From Niabella ginsenosidivorans (GTDB lineage Bacteria > Bacteroidota > Bacteroidia > Chitinophagales > Chitinophagaceae): DNA of 64,000 nucleotides. The stretch lies in assembly GCF_001654455.1 (NCBI RefSeq), contig NZ_CP015772.1, forward strand, positions 3,968,001-4,032,000. Reading direction: 5' to 3'. Position 1 is the stretch's first letter. Each line of letters opens with the position of its first letter. Under the pieces are notes generated by a model. It was not told where the DNA came from. It saw nothing but the letters and a program-made list of their open reading frames with translations, and searched no databases. A program made the position numbers and the translations under genes. Shown here piece after piece: positions 16,989-26,258 of this stretch.

Positions 16989-17714
16989 ATGAAACAGTTA
17001 ATTCTTCTTTGTTTATCAGTAGCAGTAATTGCAGCCTCCTGCAATATTGTTGACAACCAGCGCGTGAAGGGAAACAAAAAGATCAACTCCCGGACCTATG
17101 ATCTGAAAAATTTCAGCTCTATTGATGTAGGAGACAATGCAGCCGTTTACCTGAAGCAGGATTCGGTATACGGTGTAAAAATTGAAACAGACGACAATTT
17201 ATTTCAATACCTGATTGTGGATATTGAGGATGGAGAATTGAACGTTGATGTAAAGGATGGTTATAATTTGAATCCAAGCCAGGAACTGAAAGTATATATA
17301 TCAATGCCCTATGCCAACAAAATAGCTATTTCAGGAGCGGCCACCCTTAAACTGGTCAATGATAAATTTATGCAGGACCGCCCCCTTTCATTTGATATTA
17401 GCGGCGCATCTGACGGGAGCTTCAGGGTAAAAGCCCCCTCTATTAAGCTGGATGTGAGCGGAGCTTCCACTTTTACCATTTCAGGTGAAACAAGAGATGT
17501 AAGCGGTGAAGTAAGCGGAGCTTCCACTCTAAAGGCATATGACCTGAAAGCTGAAACCAGCAATATGGATGCATCCGGCGCCAGCACGGCCAACGTATTT
17601 GCCAGCATCCAGTTAACAGCAGATGCCAGCGGGGCTTCCAGCATCCGGTATAAAGGAAATCCAAAGGTAAATTCTACGGCTAACGGGGCCGGGAGCGTAA
17701 AGCAGGCCGATTAA
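16989..17714 (+). CDS. GIN-domain (DUF2807) lipoprotein
   Basis: The 241-residue protein has a lipoprotein signal peptide with the lipobox cysteine in AVIAASCN (about residue 18). The rest is a right-handed beta-helix-like putative auto-transporter adhesin head domain (DUF2807), with the repeated motif (D/V)SGAS seen at least six times (for example LDVSGASTF, GEVSGAST, MDASGAST). Such proteins sit at the periplasmic or outer face of the outer membrane; their function is not established. It stands alone between guaA and the peptide deformylase region. Confidence 0.88.
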   Translation: MKQLILLCLSVAVIAASCNIVDNQRVKGNKKINSRTYDLKNFSSIDVGDNAAVYLKQDSVYGVKIETDDNLFQYLIVDIEDGELNVDVKDGYNLNPSQELKVYISMPYANKIAISGAATLKLVNDKFMQDRPLSFDISGASDGSFRVKAPSIKLDVSGASTFTISGETRDVSGEVSGASTLKAYDLKAETSNMDASGASTANVFASIQLTADASGASSIRYKGNPKVNSTANGAGSVKQAD

Positions 17715-17789
17715 TTCAAATTGCGGCGGCTGTATTGCACCCCCGCTCTGCATTACGATGATATAATTGATTCTCAACGGTCAACATTT

Positions 17790-18020
17790 TATACCATTTA
17801 GATTTAAATTGCACCAGGTGAAGGTATATCAGGCTTGACGAAGCCCAATCATCCTTCGGCATCTATTTATAGTATCGCTCAACAGACCCTGAAACACCCC
17901 GAACATTCGGAGCAGGGTGACCCATAAGAAGGATTGTCACTGCCTCATCCGAACTTTCGGATGATTTGGTTTTTACAAATGGAAAACTGGGTGACAGTGT
18001 TCTTTAATCTAAATGTATTA
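17790..18020 (+). repeat. Dispersed MITE-like repeat A, copy 1
   Basis: The left end ATACCATTTAGATTTAAATT and the reverse complement of the right end (ATACATTTAGATTAAAG) are imperfect terminal inverted repeats. The interior has AATTGCACCAGGTGAAGGTA, the hairpin CATCCGAA-CT-TTCGGATG (17946-17963) and a tail AAATGGAAAACTGGGTGACA. The same ends recur at 36155-36532 and, inverted, at 45694-45866. No coding frame is seen. The 17715-18068 interval holds no gene. Confidence 0.7.
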
Positions 18021-18068
18021 TTGGCAGTTGCTTTTGTCTGATTTGAATGGGAACACCCTGCAACAAGT

Positions 18069-18653
18069 TTACCTGAAGAAACACATCGGGTAGCCTGCCT
18101 GCACTTTTCCGGCCCGGATTTTTTTCAGTCTGGACATCAGCAATTTCCGGGCAACCGGGTTCAGGTGATCTATGTAAAGGATGCCCTGTGTATGATCATA
18201 TTCATGTTGTATCATCCGCGCGGTATTACCGCTGAAAACTTTTTGACGCTGAACCAGCTCTTTATCCAAATACCGGATCTCAATGCTCCAGGGTCTTGCA
18301 ACCGGCTGCGATAGCGAAGGAATGCTCAGGCACCCTTCCTCTTCTACCCATACATCACCGGATCTGCTGATCATCTCCGCGTTGATAAAAACTTCCTCTA
18401 TTCCCGTATCCCCATTTTCATACAGGGCCTGGCGCGCTGCATTTTCCATCTGCTGATACGTACTCCTGCTGTCTACTATAAAAAGGCAAAGGTTTTTACC
18501 AACCTGGCTGGCCGCAAGGCCGCAGCCATTTGCCCGGCGCATGGTTTGCCACATCTGATCGATGAACGTATCCAATTCTTCTTTATCAAGGCTCACCGGT
18601 TTGCCTTTTTCCCTCAGCAGCGGGTGGCCATAGGCCAGTATGGGCTGTAACAT
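18069..18653 (-). CDS. def: Peptide deformylase
   Basis: The 194-residue protein carries the three deformylase motifs: GCGLAASQVG (motif 1, GxGLAAxQ), EEGCLSIP (motif 2, with the metal-binding Cys) and MIQHEYDHTQG (motif 3, HExxDH, supplying two His and the catalytic Glu). It removes the N-formyl group from nascent proteins in the cytoplasm. The stretch of about 20 residues between motifs 1 and 2 (MENAARQALYENGDTGIEEV) is typical of the Bacteroidota form. It is followed upstream by a Crp/Fnr-type regulator on the same strand, 57 bases away. Confidence 0.95.
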   Translation of the reverse strand: MLQPILAYGHPLLREKGKPVSLDKEELDTFIDQMWQTMRRANGCGLAASQVGKNLCLFIVDSRSTYQQMENAARQALYENGDTGIEEVFINAEMISRSGDVWVEEEGCLSIPSLSQPVARPWSIEIRYLDKELVQRQKVFSGNTARMIQHEYDHTQGILYIDHLNPVARKLLMSRLKKIRAGKVQAGYPMCFFR

Positions 18654-18710
18654 CTGTAATAGTTTATTACAAATGTCTTTATTCCGGGCACAGCCAGCAA
18701 TGAATAATTG

Positions 18711-19283
18711 TTAAGAAATCTGCCGGCGAATGCGGCTCAAGGCCTGTGGGGTTATGCCTATATAGGACGCAACATATTTCAGGGGTACCTGCTGCAGCAC
18801 TCTTGGCTCTTCTTTTAATAATTGCAGATAACGCTCAGTTGCGTTGTACCGCACAAGGTCAATAGTCCGTCTGGCACAGGTAAGGAACATCCGTTCTGCT
18901 ATAAAACGCCCCAGGAAATTTCCGGCCCTGGTATGCGTATAAACTTCCTGGAGATCCTCATAGGAAATACGCCAGAGCATGGTTTCAGAAAGCGCCTGCA
19001 ACCGGTACGTTGCCGGGGTTCTTGTAAGAAAAGAATCATAGGCACCTGTAAACTCCTTATGAAAATTAAAATGGAAGGTCCATTCTCTTTCATCACCGGG
19101 AATATAAAACCGCACCAGGCCGGATTCAATAAAAGACAGGTAGTTTTCCGTTTCACCAAGGTCAATGATATGTTCCTGCTTTTGAAAAACCTGCTTTTGA
19201 AAATGAGCAGCTATGAAACGCCATTCCGGCTCCTCCAGCTTTATAAAACGCTCGTAAAATTCCCGGATATACCCCATAGGCAT
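18711..19283 (-). CDS. Crp/Fnr-family transcriptional regulator
   Basis: A 190-residue regulator with an N-terminal cyclic-nucleotide-binding-type jelly roll (about 20-115: QEHIIDLGETENYLSFIESG, then LVRFYIPGDERE) and a C-terminal helix-turn-helix (about 160-190: LKYVASYIGITPQALSRIRR). The phosphate-binding cassette residues of true CRP (RxxS/T) are not evident, so the effector is unknown. This short form is very common in Bacteroidota. The ATG at 19283 is preferred to the TTG one codon upstream; an ATG at 19277 is also possible. Confidence 0.88.
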   Translation of the reverse strand: MPMGYIREFYERFIKLEEPEWRFIAAHFQKQVFQKQEHIIDLGETENYLSFIESGLVRFYIPGDEREWTFHFNFHKEFTGAYDSFLTRTPATYRLQALSETMLWRISYEDLQEVYTHTRAGNFLGRFIAERMFLTCARRTIDLVRYNATERYLQLLKEEPRVLQQVPLKYVASYIGITPQALSRIRRQIS

Positions 19284-19670
19284 CAAAATTACTAAATACC
19301 CGGAAAGTTATAGCATTCATCATCTGCAGCATCTGCAGGAGTCCTGCCGGGTTTTGCATCTGCTGCTGTTATTCTTGCAAGCAATAGCATGCCGGCACAG
19401 CCAGGCTACAGCCCCCAGGCAACCGCATCTGGTAATAACCGGTCATCAAAAATAGTATTTTGTACAAACAGCAACTGAAGCACTGAGTACGGCCTGTTGA
19501 GAATTCAGAATGTTCAAAAATGAATTTGTCCATTTATCATATTGATGAGGTTATTAGCAATACCGCTTTATCCACATTTATGGATTCAAAAAAATAATTA
19601 AGATGCGTTTGCCCTGTTACTGCCATTTCAAAGATGTGACAGACCCAAACATTAATTATCTTTGCCGGCT
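19284..19670. other. Divergent spacer before trpS
   Basis: No gene is seen. The interval includes short CTGCAGCATCTGCAGGA-type repeats next to the Crp/Fnr start (about 19321-19370) and ends with the trpS -7 box. Confidence 0.5.
19657..19664 (+). promoter_or_regulatory. -7 promoter box of trpS, only 6 bases before the ATG
   Basis: TATCTTTG is a perfect TAnnTTTG box. The ATG starts at 19671, so transcription would begin at or next to the start codon. No clear TTG -33 element is seen at the right distance, so activity may need an activator. Confidence 0.5.
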
Positions 19671-20696
19671 ATGGACAAGAAAAGTGCTACCCGGCCTGCC
19701 GGCAGGCCGGTTGTTTTAAGCGGTGTAAGGCCCACAGGAGCCCTTCATTTAGGTAATTATTTTGGAGCGATCAGCAATTATGTAAGAATGCAGGATGAAT
19801 ACCATTGTTATTTTTTTATAGCAGACCTGCATTCCCTGACCACACATCCTGATACAAAGGAACTGAGAGAGCATGTTCTTTCTGTTACTTCTTATTATCT
19901 TGCAAGTGGACTGGATCCGGACAAAAGCGTGCTCTATTGCCAGAGCGATCTGCCACAGACCACTGAGCTCTATTTATTCCTGAATATGCTGGCCTATAAA
20001 GGCGAACTGGAAAAAACCACCACCTTCAAGGATAAGGTAAAACTACAGCCCGAAAATGTAAATGCCGGTCTGCTCACCTACCCTGTTTTAATGGCTGCTG
20101 ATATTTTAATACACCGTGCGCAATATGTTCCGGTAGGTAAGGACCAGGAACAGCACCTTGAAATGACGCGCACGTTTGGAAACCGATTCAATCACCGTTA
20201 TGGCGAAGTGTTCCCGGAGCCCAAAGCATTCAACTACGGGCAGCAGCTATTAAAGGTGCCCAGCCTGGATGGCGCCGGTAAAATGAGCAAAAGCGAAAAT
20301 CAATACGCAACGATTTATCTGTCGGACGACGATGACCTGATCCGCAAAAAGATCATGAAAGCAAAAACAGACGCAGGGCCTACTGAGCCAAACGCAGTAA
20401 AGCCGGATTATATTGTAAACATCTTTGACCTGATGAAGCTGGTAAGCGCCCCATCGGTCATTGAAAAATATGAGGCTGATTTTAATGCCTGTACGATCCG
20501 CTATGGAGACCTTAAAAAGCAACTTGCGGAGGATATGATCCAGTTCATCAGGCCCATTCGTCAGAAAGCAAAAGAGATCCGTGAAAATGAAAGCGCTTTA
20601 AACATTATTTTAAAAGTAGGCGCTCAGAAAGCTGCTGAAAGTGCCGAAAACACCATGCAACTGGTAAGAAGCGCCATAGGACTGAAGTACTTTTAA
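19671..20696 (+). CDS. trpS: Tryptophanyl-tRNA synthetase
   Basis: The 341-residue class I synthetase has the HIGH-equivalent HLGNYFGAI near residue 26 and the KMSKS loop (AGKMSKSENQ) near residue 205. It also has the Trp-specific SGVRPTGALHLGN opening and VPVGKDQEQHLEMTR. It charges tRNA-Trp in the cytoplasm. The ATG at 19671 is used; a TTG three codons upstream (19662) overlaps the -7 box and is unlikely. Confidence 0.97.
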   Translation: MDKKSATRPAGRPVVLSGVRPTGALHLGNYFGAISNYVRMQDEYHCYFFIADLHSLTTHPDTKELREHVLSVTSYYLASGLDPDKSVLYCQSDLPQTTELYLFLNMLAYKGELEKTTTFKDKVKLQPENVNAGLLTYPVLMAADILIHRAQYVPVGKDQEQHLEMTRTFGNRFNHRYGEVFPEPKAFNYGQQLLKVPSLDGAGKMSKSENQYATIYLSDDDDLIRKKIMKAKTDAGPTEPNAVKPDYIVNIFDLMKLVSAPSVIEKYEADFNACTIRYGDLKKQLAEDMIQFIRPIRQKAKEIRENESALNIILKVGAQKAAESAENTMQLVRSAIGLKYF

Positions 20697-20765
20697 GAAA
20701 AATAAAAACGATTTAAAAAAGAATGGTTATTTTTCAATATTAAAAGATTTTATCCGCTTTATAAC

Positions 20766-21404
20766 ATGGCTAAGTCAAAATCCAAACCCAAACACATTGC
20801 CATTGCCGGTAACATTGGTGCCGGAAAAACAACGCTGACCGAAATGCTGAGCAAGCACTATAAATGGATTCCCCACTTTGAGGACGTGGACCACAATCCT
20901 TACCTGATGGATTTTTATGAAGACATGCCAAGGTGGAGCTTTAACTTACAGGTCTATTTTCTCAACAGCCGGTTAAAGCAATTGCTGGAAATCCAGAATG
21001 GAACGGAAACCGTTATCCAGGACCGGACCATTTATGAAGACGCGAATATTTTTGCACCGAACCTGCACGAGATGGGATTGATGAGCAAGAGAGACTTTGA
21101 TAATTATTATCAATTTTTTACAACATTGAAGTCCATGGTCAACCCGCCGGACCTCATGATCTATCTGAACGCCTCTGTTCCCACACTGGTTGGTCAGATA
21201 CAGAAACGGGGCCGGGAATATGAAGAAAATATCCGGTTAGATTATTTAAAGCGGCTGAATGAGTATTATAATAAATGGATTGCGGGGTACAAAGAAGGCA
21301 AGCTGCTGATCATTGATGTGGATAAAAACAATTTTGCAGATAACACGGAAGATTTTGGAAAGATTATATCCAAGATAGATGCACAGTTGTATGGATTATT
21401 TTAA
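20766..21404 (+). CDS. Deoxynucleoside kinase (dNK/dAK-dGK family)
   Basis: The 212-residue protein has the P-loop GNIGAGKTTLTE near residue 15, the catalytic/substrate segment FEDVDHNPYL, the DR motif in VIQDRTIYEDANIF (ERS/DRT-type) and a lid with QKRGREYEE. The family phosphorylates deoxyadenosine, deoxyguanosine or pyrimidine deoxynucleosides for dNTP salvage in the cytoplasm. It follows trpS on the same strand after 69 bases. The exact base preference cannot be told from these motifs. Confidence 0.93.
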   Translation: MAKSKSKPKHIAIAGNIGAGKTTLTEMLSKHYKWIPHFEDVDHNPYLMDFYEDMPRWSFNLQVYFLNSRLKQLLEIQNGTETVIQDRTIYEDANIFAPNLHEMGLMSKRDFDNYYQFFTTLKSMVNPPDLMIYLNASVPTLVGQIQKRGREYEENIRLDYLKRLNEYYNKWIAGYKEGKLLIIDVDKNNFADNTEDFGKIISKIDAQLYGLF

Positions 21405-21639
21405 CCCAGGGGTAGAGCATCCTGTTATAAAAATCCCGTTTTAAAAGAACCAGCAAAATATTTCCGCTGTTCAGGACGACCATTGCACAACAGTTTCAGG
21501 AATACTTTTACAGGCTTAACCCGGAACCCTCCTAACAGGGAACATTATCTTTATATGACCTCTTTACGGATTGGTAACAAAATCCTAAATTAGCCCCGGA
21601 TCAGCCAATCAACAATCAACATCTAAAACCATCAGACCA

Positions 21640-22476
21640 ATGTATAAAAGAAGCCTTTTTAGTTTTCTGTTTTTTATTTGCTTTCTGTGTTCGTACAGCC
21701 AGACATTGAACATAGCCACCTATAATCTCCGTTATGACAACCCGGGAGATACGGGCAATTTATGGAAAGACCGGTCTGTCGCAGTTGTCGGCCTGATCCG
21801 CTTTCATGATTTTGACGTGTTTGGCACACAGGAAGGGCTGAAGAACCAGCTGGATGACATTGCAAACGGGCTGCCTGAATATACCTGCTATGGTAAAGGC
21901 CGGGATGATGGCGGCGATAAAGGAGAGCACTCTGCGGTCTTTTATAAGAAAGAAAAGTTTGCCCTGCTGAAGTGCGGCGACTTCTGGCTTTCCGAAACAC
22001 CGGACAAGCCGGGCAAAGGCTGGGATGCGGAATGCTGTAACCGTATCTGCTCCTGGGTGCTTTTAAAAGATAAAGCTACCGGAAAACAATTTTATTTCTT
22101 TAATGTGCATTTTGACCATCAGGGAAAGATTGCACAGGTGGAAAGCGGGAAACTGATGCTGAAAAAGATCAGGGAGATTGCAGGCAAGAATAACGTGGTA
22201 CTTACTGGCGATTTTAACGGAGACCGCAGCTCCGACTGGTACCAGCGCATCGCCAGTTCAGACATACTAAAAGACACGTATAAAGATGTAAAATACCCCT
22301 ATGCCAATAATGCCTCTTTTAATGCATTTGGCAAAACGCTTGACCGGGATGATGTGATTGATCACATTTTCATCAGCAGGAACGGAAAATCATCCAGATG
22401 GGGGATTTTAACAGATACCTACCGGGGAAAGTTTCCGTCAGACCATTTTCCGGTGGAGGCGTTCATTCGTTTTTAA
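21640..22476 (+). CDS. Secreted endonuclease/exonuclease/phosphatase (EEP) family hydrolase
   Basis: The 278-residue protein has a signal peptide (MYKRSLFSFLFFICFLCSYS). The EEP metallohydrolase motifs follow in order: NIATYNLRYDN, GTQEGL (metal-binding Glu), HFDHQG, VLTGDFNGDRSSD (Asp/Asn), IDHIFIS and SDHFPVEA (catalytic Asp-His). Members cleave phosphodiesters in nucleic acids, lipids or sugar phosphates. Secretion to the periplasm and the short length point to a phosphatase or phosphodiesterase scavenging role, but the substrate is unknown. Confidence 0.9.
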   Translation: MYKRSLFSFLFFICFLCSYSQTLNIATYNLRYDNPGDTGNLWKDRSVAVVGLIRFHDFDVFGTQEGLKNQLDDIANGLPEYTCYGKGRDDGGDKGEHSAVFYKKEKFALLKCGDFWLSETPDKPGKGWDAECCNRICSWVLLKDKATGKQFYFFNVHFDHQGKIAQVESGKLMLKKIREIAGKNNVVLTGDFNGDRSSDWYQRIASSDILKDTYKDVKYPYANNASFNAFGKTLDRDDVIDHIFISRNGKSSRWGILTDTYRGKFPSDHFPVEAFIRF

Positions 22477-22907
22477 TCAGCCGGATCAATAGTAAACCGA
22501 GGTTGGCATCTAAAAAAAGCTATGATTGCCAATAGATTCTGTACCAAGTATAGAACGACATTACGTCCTAAAATGATTTTTGATACAGCTTTGTTTTTTC
22601 ATTTTGGAGCAGGCCATATTCTACTAAAAATTTCAGAGCTCCACAGAAGCCTATATTTCGCATCTTTGTTGGTGTTACGTCCCGGTTTCGCAGCGATAGC
22701 AGAAACACCAACAAACGCTGTTATGCCGCTGGTACCTTTCCTTCATGCATAAGCCGCACTCAACACCAACGGTGGCGAAACTTTAAAAGGATCCGCTTTA
22801 GTACCAACCCTCATCAGCGGTTATTGGTGCATTTGTAGCTTTGCAAAACCGGCAACGGGGTTCCTGCAATTACTTTATCTTTGAAAAAAATAAATCAGTA
22901 GCAATTC
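22477..22907. other. Gene-free interval with a repeat B copy and the aminopeptidase promoter
   Basis: A partial copy of hairpin family B lies at 22505-22562 (GGCATCTAAAA, CAATAGATTCTG, AGAACGACATTA). The rest shows no gene. A TAnnTTTG box occurs near its end. Confidence 0.5.
22876..22883 (+). promoter_or_regulatory. -7 box upstream of the aminopeptidase P gene
   Basis: TATCTTTG is a perfect TAnnTTTG match, 24 bases before the ATG at 22908. No good -33 TTG is seen at 19-21 bases. Confidence 0.45.
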
Positions 22908-24200
22908 ATGAAATATCTACCTCTTAATCCTGCAATTTTTATTAAGAACCGCAAACGTTTTGTTGATAAAATGGAGAAAAACTCCATCGCTCTTTTTTGG
23001 GCCAACGATGAAATGCCGGAAAACGGTGATGCGCTTTATAAATACAAGCCCAACAGCAGCATCTTCTGGCTGTCGGGTATTGGCCAGGAAGACACGATGG
23101 TTATTTTATATCCGGATCATCCGGATCCGAAGTATCGCGAGGTGCTGGTGCTGGTTCGCCCGAACGAGCTTAAGGAAAAATGGGATGGCCGGCGTTTGCG
23201 CGCTCATGAAGCTACAGCCATTAGTGGTATGAAAACAGTGGTTTGGGCAGATGCGCTGGAAGGGCTGCTGCAGGGATGGATTCATTCGGCACAGAACATA
23301 TACCTGGATACCAATGAAAATGACCGCAAAGGTACTACAATTGAAACCCGCCAGTACCGTTATATAAAAGAATTACAGGCCAAATACCCGCTGCACCATT
23401 ACTTAAGAGCGGCGCCTTTTATGAAAGAGCTGAGGGCTATTAAAACACCGGAAGAGGTAGAAGTAATCAATAAAGCCATAGCCATTACTGAAACCACTTT
23501 CCGCCGTTTACTGCAATTTATTAAACCGGGGGTTTGGGAATTTGAAATTGAAGCAGAGATCGTTCATTCCTTTTTGAGCAACCGCGCTACCCGTGAAGGA
23601 TATGCCAGCATTATTGCCAGCGGTGATAATGCAAGAGTGCTCCATTATATCAGTAACGACCAGCAATGCAAGGATGGCGACCTGATACTGATGGATTTTG
23701 GTGCCGAATATGGGGGGTATAATGCGGATCTGACAAGGACCGTTCCTGTTAACGGCAGGTTTACCAAACGCCAGCGCGCCGTATATGATGCCTGTTTAAG
23801 AATACACCGTTATTGCGCTTCTATCCTGAAGCCGGGGATCAGTATTGCCACCTATCATGAAAAAGTAGGCGACCAGGCGACCAAAGAATTTATAAAACTG
23901 GGCCTTCTGACAAAAGTAGACATAAAAAACGAAGATCCGGCCAACCGGGCTTATCGCAGGTACCTTTATCATGGCATCAGCCACCATTTGGGTATTGATG
24001 TGCACGACCTGGCTCCTAATTTCCACACTCCTTTAAAAGCGGGGATGGTACTGACCATTGAACCCGGCATTTATATTGAAGAGGAACAAATGGGCGTACG
24101 GATTGAAAACAATTTCCTGCTGACGCGCAGCGGTAATGTAGATCTGATGAAAACAATGCCCATTGAAGCGGATGATATTGAAAGGCTGATGAACAGCTGA
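22908..24200 (+). CDS. Xaa-Pro aminopeptidase (aminopeptidase P, M24B)
   Basis: The 430-residue protein has the aminopeptidase P N-terminal domain (about 5-140) and a pita-bread M24 catalytic domain. The five dinuclear-metal ligands are visible: Asp in LMDFGAEYG, Asp in ADLTRTVPV, His in HHLGIDVHD, Glu in TIEPGIYIE and Glu in VRIENNFLLT. It removes an N-terminal residue preceding proline from peptides in the cytoplasm. No signal peptide is seen. Confidence 0.95.
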   Translation: MKYLPLNPAIFIKNRKRFVDKMEKNSIALFWANDEMPENGDALYKYKPNSSIFWLSGIGQEDTMVILYPDHPDPKYREVLVLVRPNELKEKWDGRRLRAHEATAISGMKTVVWADALEGLLQGWIHSAQNIYLDTNENDRKGTTIETRQYRYIKELQAKYPLHHYLRAAPFMKELRAIKTPEEVEVINKAIAITETTFRRLLQFIKPGVWEFEIEAEIVHSFLSNRATREGYASIIASGDNARVLHYISNDQQCKDGDLILMDFGAEYGGYNADLTRTVPVNGRFTKRQRAVYDACLRIHRYCASILKPGISIATYHEKVGDQATKEFIKLGLLTKVDIKNEDPANRAYRRYLYHGISHHLGIDVHDLAPNFHTPLKAGMVLTIEPGIYIEEEQMGVRIENNFLLTRSGNVDLMKTMPIEADDIERLMNS

Positions 24201-24296
24201 TAAAAGGCCGGGCAAAATTATTTTTAAGACACCTATGGCATTTTTTTGGTTCATAAGACATGATCCGGATCATCGGACCAAGGTCTATCGCCGAGG

Positions 24297-24427
24297 CTGA
24301 CCAAAAAGCCCCTTTTGTCATGCTGAATTTATTTCAGCATCTAAAATAGCGATTGCTTGTCAATAGATTCTGATCCGTCAACCGGCTGACAGAACGACAC
24401 TCTATTATAAACAGACTTTTTGGTCAG
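24297..24427. mobile_element. 131-bp non-coding element with perfect 12-bp terminal inverted repeats
   Basis: CTGACCAAAAAG (24297-24308) is matched by its exact reverse complement CTTTTTGGTCAG (24416-24427). Between them is a full copy of hairpin family B: GTCATGCTGAATTTATTTCA then GCATCT (stem GATGCTGAA/TTCAGCATC), CAATAGATTCTG and AGAACGACACTC. No coding capacity. It looks like a MITE or REP-like element. It lies between the convergent aminopeptidase gene and the serine hydrolase pseudogene and could act as a transcript end for both. Confidence 0.65.
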
Positions 24428-24465
24428 TCCTGGGTCTTTATTCGCAGCTTTTGCAGGCATTTGAG

Positions 24466-25933
24466 CTATTTGCTTTTTTTAAAATGCAGGTACTTAAAAA
24501 GGAAATCGCTACTGTTTATAGCAAGCCGGAAACCCTTGGGGTTTCCATTTTTGTTCATCTCAAATCTTACTTCTCCTGCAGGAACAAACTGATCATTGAA
24601 TACAATTTTGAATGTATCCTTACTCAAAAAATATAAATAACCGGAGAACTGATTTTTAGACGGCAGCAACTCCAAAAATGCTTTTCCCTTTTCTTCTCTT
24701 ATAAGGGCTTTACCATATGCACTGTCTTCATATTCTCCTTCGTATATTGAAAAGTCCGGAATAGATATATGTGACCTGTAAGCCGTATCCGTATCGTCTT
24801 CGTCCCATGAAAAATGAAAGTTCTTGCCATACAAATCCGCATCCGTATGCTGCCAGTTAATCCTATTGCCTTTCAGACATTTTATTACTACATCTGCAAG
24901 TTCTTCATTAAAGTAGGTGATTTTACTGGTTAGTATCACTATGTCTATACTATCACCTGGTATAATGGTTATATAAGATTTGTAACCAGGCATACCACCC
25001 CCATGTGTCAATATCTTTTTTTCATTTTCAAGTTCTATGTTCCAGCCGAAGCCATATCCGTCATCAGATGTATTTGAAAAGTGTATCTTGGGGGTGGTTA
25101 TAGCATATATAACTATCTTCAGATAATAAACGCCTGTTCTTAAAAACGCCTTTATGAATCCATGCCTGCAGCCATCTGAGCATATCATCAATATTTGAAT
25201 TTATACCTGCTGCAGGTGCCATATTATCCACGTTTACTATTGGTATGGGGGCTATTTCTAAAATGAGGCAGCGCATAATTATTGCTCTTTATCACTTGTA
25301 CGATACTTGTTGAGCTATTTTGCATGAATAACGGTGAAAAGAATTTTTCTTTTATAAAATGATCCCATGTTTGCCCTGTAACTTTTTCAATGATCAGGCC
25401 CGCCACGAGATACATTACATCCTGGTAGCCATAATCAGCCCGGAAGTGATTCCGGATAGCACTGTATTGTATTCTTCTTACAATCTCCTGCCTGGAATAA
25501 TCAGATCCATACCAGAGCAAATCTCCTTCAAAAGTTTCCAACCCTGACCTATGGCTTAAAATATCAGCAAAGGTAATATGTTTGGTTATCCATGGATCGC
25601 TTAATTTAAAATCCGGCAGGTATTTGATCACTTCATCATTCCAGTCAACTTTACCTTCGTCTACCAAACACCTATGGCAGCGGCTGTGAAAGCTTTGGTA
25701 CATGACATAATTGGAAAAACAGTTTGTGTTGTTACGGGAGTACCATTAACTGTGCTGTTTACACCATATCCCTTTTTAAAAACAACCTGATTGTTTTTGA
25801 TGATACCAATTGCAAGCCCCGGAATATGATAATCGGCCACTTCTTTTGCGATAAAAACATCAAGCGAATCAGTCTGGTATTGCGCAAAAAGCAAATTCGG
25901 GGTTACGAATAGAACGATGAATATCTTTTTCAT
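24466..25933 (-). pseudogene. Beta-lactamase-fold serine hydrolase, broken by three frameshifts
   Basis: Reading from 25933 the frame encodes a signal peptide (MKKIFIVLFVTPNLLFAQ) and a class C beta-lactamase/PBP-like domain with the catalytic SxxK (SCTK). It is then broken three times: a one-base loss near 25668, an extra G/C in a 5-base run at 25247-25251, and a one-base gain near 25100. In the successive frames the homology continues as DEGKVDWNDEVIKYLPDF, SHRSGLETF, YLVAGLIIEKVTGQTWDHF, then DDMLRWLQAWIHKG, then GYGFGWNIELENEKKILTHG with the HGG triad. A C-terminal lipocalin-like extension follows. About 480 codons in all. The intact gene was probably a secreted esterase, peptidase or PBP4-like hydrolase. 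AT-richer codon use than its neighbours hints at acquisition. Confidence 0.85.
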
Positions 25934-26258
25934 TTATGGCTATTACATCTGGTTGATTTCTTTAACATACACACTTTACGAAAAGTGGGGTTTTTCTTTT
26001 GAACCTGCAATTTGCTTTGGGTATTTTCTCCACTTAATCCGTTTAACTTTTGAATTATTACTACACTAAGTTAAAGCGGTTTTAGAAAATCAGGGAGAAA
26101 ATTATGATTGCATTGAGATTAAATGGCTGTATGCTGGCCAAGCGTGCAGGCTTTGTTGATCTGTTGACTAATAAGTGCATAAGGCTTTCCGGTTATTCAA
26201 CAATCCCTAAATAGAAAAGCGGCTGATGGGTCGCTCTTTTGTTCCAGGCGTTTATGGA
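25934..26258. other. Intergenic spacer upstream of the pseudogene
   Basis: No supported gene. A 36-codon frame from an ATG at about 26104 has no recognisable features. No terminator with a clear T-tract is seen after the helical-protein gene. Confidence 0.4.
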
